A model generated the notes under the pieces. It made no database searches, was not told the origin of the DNA, and saw nothing but the letters and a program-made list of their open reading frames with translations. From Deltaproteobacteria bacterium (lineage in GTDB: Bacteria; Desulfobacterota; GWC2-55-46): 42,826 nucleotides of DNA. The stretch lies in the NCBI GenBank assembly GCA_016213015.1, contig JACRCE010000094.1, forward strand, positions 1 through 42,826, in the 5' to 3' direction. Below, one piece after another: positions 8,509 to 15,942 of this stretch (positions within the stretch are counted from its first letter, which is position 1; every line of letters begins with the position of its first letter). Position numbers and translations under genes: made by a program.

Positions 8509-9303
8509 TTACTCCACCAGCCTTTTAGGGGGCTGTTTCAAGTATCTTTCCGTAAACAAACTGTCCTCTATGCCCACGTTATACTCGGCCTTGACGTAAA
8601 CGACCTCGGTCTTCGTGCCGGTCTGAACGTTCTCCATCCTTCTTCTTGTAACGGTAAGCCGTCCTGAGACCTCCTTTACCTCTACCGCTGTAAAGACCTT
8701 GACCAGAGCGCCCTTCTTATCGTAATACTCCTCCTTGAACGGCAGGAAACTCCCCTTGTCTATCCATGAGAGTTTGTGCGCCGAGCCGCTCTCTTTAAAA
8801 GGCACGCTCTTTACGACGTAACAGTCGAGAGAGCCGATCTTTTCCTCCCTTACGACGGTGTGCGTATCGTCGTCTAAGTCCCTGCCCGACACGTCCTCAT
8901 AAGTAAAGTCCGAGCCGACAAAGCTCGAATGAGCGTCCTGAGCCGCGATCCTCCTTACCATGTTCAGCCCGGGCACAAAGAGCCACCTGTCGTCGTCCTT
9001 CTTGGGATACTTGTAGACCATGAAGGCCATGTCCTTTACGTCAAGCGGCTTAAAAAAATAGATGAAGTACTTCTGATCTCCTCCGGAGGGGCCGTAGTTC
9101 TTCCTCAGCATGGTAAGCTCTCTCCTGCGTTCGGCTCCGGTCTTGCCGACAAGGGTCATCTCGACCCTTGCCTTGAAGTCCGCGCCCTGATAGAAAAAAG
9201 CGGCCTGTGATTTTTTCATTATATCCCCGGCATCCGGTGGAGCGGCAAAGGCCGTAGCAGCGAGCATAAGCGAGATGATTATGGTGAAAAGGTATCCGAT
9301 CAT
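8509..9303 (-). CDS. LolA-like outer-membrane lipoprotein-sorting protein
   Basis: This 264-residue periplasmic protein has a signal peptide (about 1-20, ATAFAAP). The body matches the LolA-like family of outer-membrane lipoprotein-sorting proteins: a half-barrel with the stretches DDRWLFVPGLNMVRRI and SSFVGSDFTYEDV. Such proteins probably shield a hydrophobic ligand between the membranes. Its ATG overlaps the RND gene stop by four bases, indicating translational coupling. The operon context (RND pump before it, outer-membrane barrel after it) supports a periplasmic carrier role rather than general LolA function. Confidence 0.88.
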   Translation of the reverse strand: MIGYLFTIIISLMLAATAFAAPPDAGDIMKKSQAAFFYQGADFKARVEMTLVGKTGAERRRELTMLRKNYGPSGGDQKYFIYFFKPLDVKDMAFMVYKYPKKDDDRWLFVPGLNMVRRIAAQDAHSSFVGSDFTYEDVSGRDLDDDTHTVVREEKIGSLDCYVVKSVPFKESGSAHKLSWIDKGSFLPFKEEYYDKKGALVKVFTAVEVKEVSGRLTVTRRRMENVQTGTKTEVVYVKAEYNVGIEDSLFTERYLKQPPKRLVE

Positions 9304-11591
9304 ATTTGTCTCCTTTCAAAGAGCCAATCCTTGAGAAGCATGACAAGCGCTGGAAGCAGTATCAACGTGAGAGCGGCCGACAGGAACATCATGCTCACTA
9401 TGAACGCGCCGACCGTGATGTACGGGGTGAGCGGCGCAAAGATCATCACTGAAAAGGCCGCGGCAAACAAGACGGCATTTCTGACGATGCCCTTGCCCGG
9501 TCTCGATGCCGTCCATAGGAGCGCATCCTTGACGCCGGTATCCGGGTCTCCCTCGGAGAGCCTCTGCCTGAACCTGCCGATGAAGTGGATGGAAAAGTCC
9601 ACGGCCATGCCGAGTGACAGACAGCTCAAAACCGATATGGGCATGTCGAAGTCCTTGCCCGCAAAGCCGACCACGCCGTAGATGACGAGCACCGTCAAAA
9701 GGAGCGGGGCATACGCCACAAGCGCCCACTTAAAGGAACGGAAGGCAACGGCAAGTATAGCAAAGACCGCGACAAGGGCTATGACAAAGCCCTTCAACAT
9801 GTCCATAAGCACCTCGTCGTTCCAGACAAGGTTGAAGTACGCGGACCCGGCTGGTTTAAGGGTGATCCTGCCGGGGTTGGCCTTTTGATATGCCTCGACA
9901 ACCGTGATGATCTCGCGCATGGCCGATGCGTCCCACGTCTTGAGTTGCACCGTGATATTCGCCCTCTTGAAATCGTAGTCTATCACGGAGTCCATGTCCG
10001 ATGGCCTTGCGGACATGCCAAACAGAAACAGATACTGGCCGATAATCTCCTTGGAGTCCGGCACAACGTCGTAAGCCGGGTTGTCGTCATGGAGCACGAC
10101 GTTTATCCTCCTTACGTAGTCGACTACGGAGCTCGTCTTGCCTACTATGGGCAGCGCCTCAAGCTGTCTTTGCAGTCCATCGACGTAGCGCATGGCCTCC
10201 GGCGTTTTCATGTACTCGGCGTCTTGAGCCGCAGCAACGACGTAGCCGACGGACGTGCCGCCGAGCTTGGAGTTCATCACCGCGTCGGCGACGCGGATAT
10301 CGCTGGCCTTCTTGAACCACTCGACCATGTTGTTGTTGACGTTGAGGCGCGATACGCCTATGGCTGAAAGGACGATCAACGCGCCGCCAATTGCGGCAAT
10401 CGTTCGCGGCCGCCTCGCCCCTATGGCGCACATTGACCTTAAAAACCCGGAGGCGCCCGGCTCATGAGCAAAGCGCGCCTTGTCGTCTTTCATAAGCATG
10501 AGGATCGCCGGAATGACGCTGAAGCTTAAAAGTCTCAAGACAACCGTGCCAAAGGCTATCATCGCGCCGAAGACCCGCACCGGTATTATGGACATGAACA
10601 ACAGCACCGCAAAACCGACCGCGGTTGCAAGCGCGGTATAGCGCACCGGGGCGCTCACCGCGTGCATGGTCTCGATTATGGCGGTTCTTTTATCCTTGCT
10701 TTCGCGGAGCCTGAAGCGGAACTCGTTGAATATGTGGATGCTGTCCGTCGCTATGGCCATGAGAAAGACCGGGGCCATAGAACTCATTATGTGCACCGGA
10801 TACCCGAGCCCGATAAAAAGCCCCATGCTCCATAAGATGCTCACCATGGCCACGGCCATCATGCCCACGGCAAGGGACATGCTCCTGAACATGACGAGTA
10901 TGGCGCCGAACATTATGGCCCCGGCGATCGGCGCGAACTTGCCCATGAGAGTGAACATCTCGGCCCCGAAGGTGTCCCGCGCAACAGGGTCTCCGGCGAC
11001 GTAGTATCTCTCAGCGCCTTTTTCCCTGCCTGTAATCTCCCTTATCTCGTCGGCTATCTCTTTGGCGTTTGCGCCTTTTTCAAGGGGTATGTAGATGGCC
11101 GTGGCCTTCCCATCCCTTGATATGAGCCGCTCAAGAAAGAGCGGGTTGGCTTGAACGGCTTTTCTGAGAGAGGCTGCCCCGGCCTCGGTCTCCGGCGCCG
11201 TTTGCATGAGCGGGGCAACCTTCAAGGTTCCGGCCTCGGCTGAGACGTTCGTTATTGTCGTGAATCCGGTAACGTCCCTTGAGGCAACGCCCTTGAGCGC
11301 GGATACGGCGCTGGTTATGCGCTCGATGCGTTGGAGCGTTGCCGCGTTGAACACGCCCGCGTCGTTGACGACCCCTACCACGAGCATGTCCTCGTACAGG
11401 CCGAAGGCCTTTTCCACCTCGGCGTTAAGGACGCGCACAGGAGACTCCGGCGGGAGCATGTTCTTAGGATTGGTGTCAAACCGTATCCCGGCAAACCGCG
11501 TGCCAAACCCGATGGTAACGAGTAAGACGATCGCAAGAACGAGCCAAGGGCGATTAACGGAAAATTCGACGAGTGAGAAGCGATGTAACAT
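9300..11591 (-). CDS. MMPL/HpnN-type RND transporter
   Basis: This 763-residue inner-membrane exporter is driven by the proton gradient. It has the duplicated RND layout: one N-terminal helix (about 13-30), a periplasmic loop, five to six helices with an SSD-like segment (FLMAIATDSIHIFNEFRFRL), then a second loop and helix set with AVDFSIHFIGRFRQRL. The D-S-I-H motifs mark the MMPL/hopanoid-transporter branch rather than AcrB-type drug pumps, which are about 1000 residues. Likely cargo is a lipid or other hydrophobic envelope compound. It lies 14 bases downstream of the methyltransferase and overlaps the LolA-like gene. Confidence 0.92.
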   Translation of the reverse strand: MLHRFSLVEFSVNRPWLVLAIVLLVTIGFGTRFAGIRFDTNPKNMLPPESPVRVLNAEVEKAFGLYEDMLVVGVVNDAGVFNAATLQRIERITSAVSALKGVASRDVTGFTTITNVSAEAGTLKVAPLMQTAPETEAGAASLRKAVQANPLFLERLISRDGKATAIYIPLEKGANAKEIADEIREITGREKGAERYYVAGDPVARDTFGAEMFTLMGKFAPIAGAIMFGAILVMFRSMSLAVGMMAVAMVSILWSMGLFIGLGYPVHIMSSMAPVFLMAIATDSIHIFNEFRFRLRESKDKRTAIIETMHAVSAPVRYTALATAVGFAVLLFMSIIPVRVFGAMIAFGTVVLRLLSFSVIPAILMLMKDDKARFAHEPGASGFLRSMCAIGARRPRTIAAIGGALIVLSAIGVSRLNVNNNMVEWFKKASDIRVADAVMNSKLGGTSVGYVVAAAQDAEYMKTPEAMRYVDGLQRQLEALPIVGKTSSVVDYVRRINVVLHDDNPAYDVVPDSKEIIGQYLFLFGMSARPSDMDSVIDYDFKRANITVQLKTWDASAMREIITVVEAYQKANPGRITLKPAGSAYFNLVWNDEVLMDMLKGFVIALVAVFAILAVAFRSFKWALVAYAPLLLTVLVIYGVVGFAGKDFDMPISVLSCLSLGMAVDFSIHFIGRFRQRLSEGDPDTGVKDALLWTASRPGKGIVRNAVLFAAAFSVMIFAPLTPYITVGAFIVSMMFLSAALTLILLPALVMLLKDWLFERRQI

Positions 11592-11605
11592 GAAACCTCC
11601 GAATG

Positions 11606-12319
11606 TTATGTCTTTACGCCGGTTGCTGCGGAAAACGCCCCAAGGCGAGGGAACATGGCTGTGCCGATTCTTTCGGTCAGCGGCGCGGTCTTGAGATATA
11701 GAGCGCTGTTTATCGGCAGGAAGTAAAGGCAGGTCTTTACCTCCACGTCCTCGAATCCGGCGGCAAGGAACGAACCCTTCAACTCCGGCGGAGAGGTAAA
11801 CTCCGCCTGCGAATAGACGGTATCCTTAAATAAGCCTTTGAGCCTTCTCAGGAAGGCCCACGGAGACCATGAGTTAAGCGTCCCGACGACGAGCCTGTGG
11901 CCCGGCTTCAATACCCGGCGCATCTCCTTGAGCGCAATCGGACTTTCTGTCGCGTTGACGAAACACAGGACGCCTATCGAAATCACAAGATCAAACTCAT
12001 TGTCCCTGAAGGGCAGTCTTTGTGCCGACGCCTCTACAAACTCCACGTTGACGTGCTGCGCCGTTGCCTTTGAGGCCGCAAGGCCGAGCATCTCAGAGGA
12101 CGAATCAATTGCAGTAACGCTAAAACCCTTTTGGGCAAGCGCCAGCGCGTATATGCCCGTTCCGCACCCCGCGTCAAGCGCCCTTTGCCCTTGCCTCAAC
12201 CCCAAGGCCGCAAACGAAAAAACAAGCTCCCGTTCCCTTTCGTGCGCCGTCTTGCCGAGCATGGTTTCGTACCATGCGTCGTATCTTTGCGCGTCCCATT
12301 GTTTCATGGCTCTGTGCAA
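11606..12319 (-). CDS. Class I SAM-dependent methyltransferase
   Basis: This 237-residue Rossmann-fold methyltransferase (Methyltransf_11 type) has SAM motif I LDAGCGTGIYALALA (about 54-68), followed by the acidic residue in ITAIDSSSEML and the LVISIGVLCF strand. The substrate is unknown. A strong GGAGG lies 8 bases before a TTG at 12319, favouring TTG over the in-frame ATG at 12307. It heads a probable operon with the RND exporter, LolA-like protein and outer-membrane barrel, so it may modify the exported lipid or small molecule. The leader RNA could fold so as to hide the ribosome site (see 12328-12395). Confidence 0.87.
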   Translation of the reverse strand: MHRAMKQWDAQRYDAWYETMLGKTAHERERELVFSFAALGLRQGQRALDAGCGTGIYALALAQKGFSVTAIDSSSEMLGLAASKATAQHVNVEFVEASAQRLPFRDNEFDLVISIGVLCFVNATESPIALKEMRRVLKPGHRLVVGTLNSWSPWAFLRRLKGLFKDTVYSQAEFTSPPELKGSFLAAGFEDVEVKTCLYFLPINSALYLKTAPLTERIGTAMFPRLGAFSAATGVKT

Positions 12320-12327
12320 GGCTAACC

Positions 12328-12395
12328 CCTCCCGCTTCCCATTGCATTGTGCTTCGCACGCAATGGGAGCCCTGCCCTTTGAAAAAAAGGGGAGG
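12328..12395 (-). promoter_or_regulatory. Possible folded leader of the methyltransferase gene
   Basis: A hairpin with CCCATTGC/GCAATGGG arms (12338-12345, 12360-12367) and an inner GTGC/GCAC stem lies directly before the start. Outside it, GGGAGG (the ribosome site, 12333-12328 on the minus strand) can pair with an upstream CCTCCC (12395-12390). The fold could hide the ribosome site. Only sequence complementarity supports this. Confidence 0.3.
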
Positions 12396-12440
12396 AGAAA
12401 AGAAATTGTCCATTACAGCCATGCCCCACGGTCTTGTCTT

Positions 12441-12465
12441 TCACGGTCACGGCCACGGTTCACGG
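12441..12465. repeat. Short CACGG-type dispersed repeat
   Basis: TCACGGTCACGG and CACGGTTCACGG units occur here in tandem, next to the 3' end of the sulfide:quinone oxidoreductase gene. Near-identical units are found at 29062-29086 and 30139-30168. Confidence 0.6.
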
Positions 12466-12474
12466 CCTTATGCC

Positions 12475-13731
12475 CTATTCGATCTTCTTTATCTTCAACG
12501 CGCCAAGTATCATCTTTTCGTAGAACGGCTCCACGTTGCCGCGCTTCATCTTCCTTATGTAGTACTTCTCGAATACGATCTTGGCAAGCCTGACCCATGC
12601 GCCTTTTTTTGCCCATGTAAGGTTCCTTGGCGGGATCTGGGGCTTGGCTGCAAAGGCCACGCCCGTGTCCCCGAGGTCCGCGAGACATACGGCGTTGAGC
12701 GTCGGGGTCGCGCTTGGCTTGAGTCCGTTTATCTCATCTTTTATGTTGCGAACCGTTGCCGCGACCATTGACTCTATCATATAGCCGGTCTTGGGCACGC
12801 CGACCGGCACTGGCGTCGGCTCAACCGGCGGTATGGCCACGCATACGCCCACGGCGTAGACGTTCGGGTATTTTTTCGACCTTTGATGTTCGTCAACCAA
12901 AACAAAGCCCCGTGGATTGACGAGTCCGGGCACGGACGCGACCGCGTCAACGCCCTTGAAGGCCGGGATTATCATCGAATACTTGAACGGCATCTCTTCT
13001 TCCCCTGCCTCGTTCGTATGCACGATCATCTTCCCGCGCTCGACGCGCCGTATAGTCGCGCTTGTGCGCCAGCTTATGTGCCTCTGGCGCAGTTCGTGCT
13101 CCATGAGCGCCTTTGAATCGCCTATGCCGGCAAGCCCCATGTGCCCTATGTACGGCTCGTTCGTAACGAAGGTGATGGGGCATTTTTTCCTAAGTCTTCT
13201 TTTTCTGAGGTCAACGTCAAGGATACAGGCGAACTCATACGCGGGGCCTAAGCACGACGCCCCCTGAGCCGCGCCGATGATCACCGGACCAGGGTCTTTA
13301 CAAAACTCCTCGTACCTTGCATACGCGGCCTCGGCGTGCTCAACCGTGCAGATGGATGCCGTGTGGCCGTCAGGCCCAAGCCCGGGAACCTCGTCAAAGC
13401 TGAGCTTTGGCCCGGTCGCAATGACGAGATAGTCGTAAGTCAGCGCCTCGCCGCTGCCCGTTGTGACGGTATTCTTTTCCGCGTCAATCGCGGAAGCGCC
13501 GGTCGAAAAGAACCGCGCGCCCTTTTTCTCAAGGCGCTCTCTCAGTGAAAAGCTCGTTTCGCTTCTCTTCCTCCACCCGATCGCCACCCACGGATTGGAC
13601 GGCACGAAGTGAAACTCCGGCGCGAGCGATACCACGGTTATTTCGTGCGCCTTGCCGATCTCTCTTAAGAGTTCGTATGCCGCGCTCAACCCTCCGGTCG
13701 ACGCGCCGATTATGATTATCCTCGCCATCAA
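12475..13731 (-). CDS. sqr: Sulfide:quinone oxidoreductase family flavoprotein
   Basis: This 418-residue FAD protein most likely oxidises sulfide to sulfane sulfur or polysulfide and passes electrons to membrane quinone. The N-terminal dinucleotide fold reads RIIIIGASTGGLSAAYEL (4-21). A second FAD segment is YLVIATGPKL (101-110). Three cysteines, Cys128, Cys160 and Cys349, fall close to the three redox cysteines of characterised SQR (128, 160 and 356 in the Acidithiobacillus enzyme), which separates it from NADH dehydrogenase-2. The basic, aromatic C-terminal segment (about 373-400) is typical of monotopic membrane attachment. It lies 39 bases downstream of an ArsR-family gene on the same strand, suggesting sulfide-responsive control. 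Confidence 0.88.
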   Translation of the reverse strand: MMARIIIIGASTGGLSAAYELLREIGKAHEITVVSLAPEFHFVPSNPWVAIGWRKRSETSFSLRERLEKKGARFFSTGASAIDAEKNTVTTGSGEALTYDYLVIATGPKLSFDEVPGLGPDGHTASICTVEHAEAAYARYEEFCKDPGPVIIGAAQGASCLGPAYEFACILDVDLRKRRLRKKCPITFVTNEPYIGHMGLAGIGDSKALMEHELRQRHISWRTSATIRRVERGKMIVHTNEAGEEEMPFKYSMIIPAFKGVDAVASVPGLVNPRGFVLVDEHQRSKKYPNVYAVGVCVAIPPVEPTPVPVGVPKTGYMIESMVAATVRNIKDEINGLKPSATPTLNAVCLADLGDTGVAFAAKPQIPPRNLTWAKKGAWVRLAKIVFEKYYIRKMKRGNVEPFYEKMILGALKIKKIE

Positions 13732-13744
13732 ACCCCCCTCTTAT

Positions 13745-13762
13745 CCCCCCTTGTCAGGGGGG
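13745..13762 (-). terminator. GC hairpin between arsR-type gene and sqr
   Basis: Six C and six G residues flank TTGTCA, forming a perfect 6-bp GC stem in the gap between the two genes. There is no T-run after it in the minus direction, so it may attenuate or stabilise the transcript rather than fully terminate. Confidence 0.35.
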
Positions 13763-13770
13763 AAGTCCCA

Positions 13771-14106
13771 TTACTTCTTGCCGCGCCCTTTCATCTCCTT
13801 GGCCGTCCGGCCTTTGTCTTCAAATTGCTCCATGAGCACGGACTTCATCATGGCGCAAGCCTCGGTTATCCTCGGGCTGCTGATGCGATAGTAGACCTTA
13901 ACCCCGTCCCTCCGGGCAATGACTATGCCCCTTGCGCGGAGCACGGCAAGGTGCTGGGATAGGTTGGCCTTCGCTATGCCGAGTTTTTTCGCAAGCGCTC
14001 CGGCGGAAAGCTCATCCCCCCTGAGGCAAGCGATTATCTCAAGCCTCTTGGGGTTGGCCAGCGTCTTGCAAATCTCGGCCTGAAGCTCAAAGACGCTCTG
14101 TTTCAT
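13771..14106 (-). CDS. ArsR-family winged-helix repressor
   Basis: This 111-residue dimeric repressor has the ArsR core: LANPKRLEIIACL (residues 16-28), recognition helix region AKANLSQHLAVLRARGIV (46-63) and the beta wing RRDGVKVYYRI (65-75). Classical metal-site ELCVCDL is absent. Cys13, Cys27 and Cys84 remain, which would suit a thiol or persulfide sensor of the SqrR/BigR kind, although the spacing is not an exact match by eye. It is the first gene before sqr. A perfect palindrome overlaps its promoter, indicating autoregulation. No ribosome site precedes the ATG, and the promoter placement suggests a leaderless transcript. Confidence 0.9.
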   Translation of the reverse strand: MKQSVFELQAEICKTLANPKRLEIIACLRGDELSAGALAKKLGIAKANLSQHLAVLRARGIVIARRDGVKVYYRISSPRITEACAMMKSVLMEQFEDKGRTAKEMKGRGKK

Positions 14107-14111
14107 AGTTG

Positions 14112-14141
14112 CATTGTTGCTAAACTTTGCAACAATGTCAA
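14112..14141 (-). promoter_or_regulatory. Promoter and palindromic operator of the arsR-type/sqr operon
   Basis: On the minus strand TTGACA (14141-14136) precedes AACAAT (14118-14113) by 17 bases. The arms CATTGTTGC (14112-14120) and GCAACAATG (14129-14137) are perfect inverted repeats separated by 8 bases and cover the spacer and -10. A bound repressor would block RNA polymerase. The predicted transcription start falls on or next to the ATG at 14106. Confidence 0.7.
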
Positions 14142-14168
14142 CAAAAAAATAGGCGCGTCTTGTGCCCG

Positions 14169-15011
14169 TTAAACGGCGCGGCGGCGCGGAGCAAGTTGCC
14201 GCCTAACGAGCCTTTCGAGCGTTTGAACGTCCGGTTTGAACTCCGGTTTCGGCGGGACGCGGTGCGCTGCAAGCGGAAGAAGCGCATGAAAAGGGGTGGC
14301 TGCCAGCTTCAGGTTATATGCCTCGACCATCAGGCTCTCCAGATTCACGGCGTCAAGCGCGTTGTAGGCAAGCAGCGTATCCAGCGCCTTGTGATTTCCG
14401 TTTCTCTCATAGTCATGCCACAGGAGCACGGCGGTGTACCCGTCCGCGCCGCTCAACTCTCCCCTGTCCAGCCCCATCCGTCTTTCGCAACCCTTGAGTC
14501 CGCCCTTGAACCCGAGGCTTCCGAGGACGAACCGCAGGTCTATATGGGCATGGGGCAGTCGGATGCCGAGGCTTCGCCGGATAAACGGCACGTCAAAGCA
14601 TCTTCCGTTATAAGTAACGATGACCTTGAACCGATCGATATCGCTTTTGAATTCGTCGAGATTCCTGCCGCGCACGTAGGCCCGCGCCGTTTTACCGTCA
14701 TAAAGGGATATGGCCGTTATATAACCGTAAGGAGGAGCAAGCCCGTTCGTCTCTATGTCAAGGTACGCGGTCTGACCGCGAAACTCGGAAAACAGCCTCC
14801 ATGACTCGCCTGCGGGCAGGGACGCCGCGAAATAGTCCGGGTCTCCGGCTGAAAGCCGATCAATCGCCTCGAGGACGCCGTTCAACAACCCGCGCTCCAA
14901 CCTTTCAACCCGGCAGAGCGCGGATTGCCATGACGATATGCCGCCGGCCCAAAGAGAGCGCTCGATCTTCAGCCCGATACCGTGTATGTGGCAAAATGTA
15001 TGCGTAAGCAT
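14169..15011 (-). CDS. RNase H-like exonuclease domain protein (YprB type)
   Basis: This 280-residue protein has a DEDD-type 3'-5' exonuclease fold. AYLDIETNGL gives the first Asp-Glu pair. VTYNGRCFDVPFI provides the second Asp in an N-G-x-x-F-D-x-P context. The C-terminal LLAYNALDAVNLESL provides the last Asp. This order matches the YprB-like ribonuclease H-like superfamily. Target nucleic acid is unknown. The frame stays open to 15197, but the ATG at 15011 has TGAGG 9 bases upstream, and the longer version would run across the divergent promoter at 15146-15173. It lies 62 bases upstream of the arsR-type gene on the same strand, but that gene has its own promoter. Confidence 0.82.
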   Translation of the reverse strand: MLTHTFCHIHGIGLKIERSLWAGGISSWQSALCRVERLERGLLNGVLEAIDRLSAGDPDYFAASLPAGESWRLFSEFRGQTAYLDIETNGLAPPYGYITAISLYDGKTARAYVRGRNLDEFKSDIDRFKVIVTYNGRCFDVPFIRRSLGIRLPHAHIDLRFVLGSLGFKGGLKGCERRMGLDRGELSGADGYTAVLLWHDYERNGNHKALDTLLAYNALDAVNLESLMVEAYNLKLAATPFHALLPLAAHRVPPKPEFKPDVQTLERLVRRQLAPRRRAV

Positions 15012-15145
15012 AAGAAGTAACCTCAAGGGTGTATGTGCGCCATAGTAGCATGTCTGCGTCGAAAAACATACTCCAAAACTGCCTAAAACACCGCGACCAT
15101 CGCAACATGACGATTTTTCAGCTTTTTTTATGAAGGCTGTCGCAC

Positions 15146-15173
15146 TTGACAGAGGCGCATTACAGGCTATACT
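15146..15173 (+). promoter_or_regulatory. Sigma-70-like promoter of the DUF948-ytxH operon
   Basis: A perfect TTGACA (15146-15151), a 16-base spacer and TATACT (15168-15173) lie 17 bases before the ATG at 15191, with AGGAGGG in between. Confidence 0.65.
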
Positions 15174-15190
15174 CAAGTCAGGAGGGTCCA

Positions 15191-15580
15191 ATGACAATCA
15201 CCATGAGCATATATGAGCTTTCCATGCTGCTTATCGCCATTGGATTCATAGTGATTATCATTGTCTTGATACCAACGGTACTACAGGCAAAAAAAACTTT
15301 GAAGTCGGTTGAGGAGTTGTCCGTCGAAAGCAGAAAAGCAATGGAGCGCTTGAACGTCATCCTCGAAAAAGCAGGTGCAAATACGGCCGACGTGGAGGAG
15401 TTGGTCAAGAGGTTCAAGGACGTTGCGCTTGGCTTCATGGGGCTTGCGGAGATGGTTTTGGAGCATGTAAGAAGCCCGATATTGACCATATTAAGCCTGA
15501 TACTCGGCGCTGAATTCGGTTTGAAGCGTTTATTCGGAAACAAAGACAAAACTGGGGGTGAGGGTCATGACAAACAATAA
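15191..15580 (+). CDS. DUF948 family membrane-anchored protein
   Basis: This 129-residue protein has one N-terminal membrane helix (about 6-30, LLIAIGFIVIIIVLIPTVL) followed by a helical, probably coiled-coil segment (KTLKSVEELSVESRKAMERL) and a weakly hydrophobic C-terminal helix. This is the usual DUF948 layout; the family has no established biochemical role but commonly sits next to YtxH proteins in Gram-positives and deep Gram-negatives, as here. The start at 15191 is set by AGGAGGG seven bases upstream. The last 14 bases overlap the start of the YtxH gene, so the two are translationally coupled. Confidence 0.82.
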   Translation: MTITMSIYELSMLLIAIGFIVIIIVLIPTVLQAKKTLKSVEELSVESRKAMERLNVILEKAGANTADVEELVKRFKDVALGFMGLAEMVLEHVRSPILTILSLILGAEFGLKRLFGNKDKTGGEGHDKQ

Positions 15581-15872
15581 AGGCAACGTACTTCTCGCTT
15601 TTCTGGCAGGCGGCGTAGTAGGGGCCGGGATCGCCCTTCTGTATGCGCCCGCGTCAGGCGCAGATACGCGAAAGAGGATAAAAGAGGGCGCAGACGGAGC
15701 TAAGGACTGGGCAAAGGAGAGGCTTGACGCGGTGTCCGGCGGCCTCGAAGAGCGTACCGGCATGGTTAAACAGATGATAGGGAACAAGACGGAAGACCTC
15801 AAGGCCGCCTATACGGCGGGCAAGGAGGCTTTTTACAAGGGCAGGGAGCGGCTTGAGAAGGAGTCGTCCTAA
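15567..15872 (+). CDS. YtxH domain protein
   Basis: This is a 101-residue small membrane-associated protein. An N-terminal glycine-rich helix (LLAFLAGGVVGAGIALLYAPASG) is followed by the family's charged amphipathic helix with KRIKEGADGAKDWAKE. YtxH proteins are linked to general stress responses in Bacillus; no activity is known. The ATG at 15567 is preceded by GTGAGGG and overlaps the DUF948 gene. A terminator follows at 15892, so DUF948-ytxH is probably a two-gene unit. Confidence 0.85.
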   Translation: MTNNKGNVLLAFLAGGVVGAGIALLYAPASGADTRKRIKEGADGAKDWAKERLDAVSGGLEERTGMVKQMIGNKTEDLKAAYTAGKEAFYKGRERLEKESS

Positions 15873-15891
15873 CGGCCGGTAAACCCTTGCG

Positions 15892-15920
15892 CGGCGCTCA
15901 AAGGCGCCGTTTCTTTTTTC
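15892..15920 (+). terminator. Rho-independent terminator after the ytxH-type gene
   Basis: CGGCGC (15892-15897) and GCGCCG (15904-15909) form a perfect stem with loop TCAAAG, followed by TTTCTTTTTT. It separates DUF948-ytxH from the fructose-bisphosphatase-like gene, which starts 23 bases later. Confidence 0.75.
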
Positions 15921-15942
15921 GGTACGGCTGAAAGGGGCGATA

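Noticed and set aside
15012-15197. N-terminal extension of the RNase H-like gene
   Set aside because: It would cross the divergent promoter at 15146-15173 and has no ribosome site; the ATG at 15011 with TGAGG fits better.
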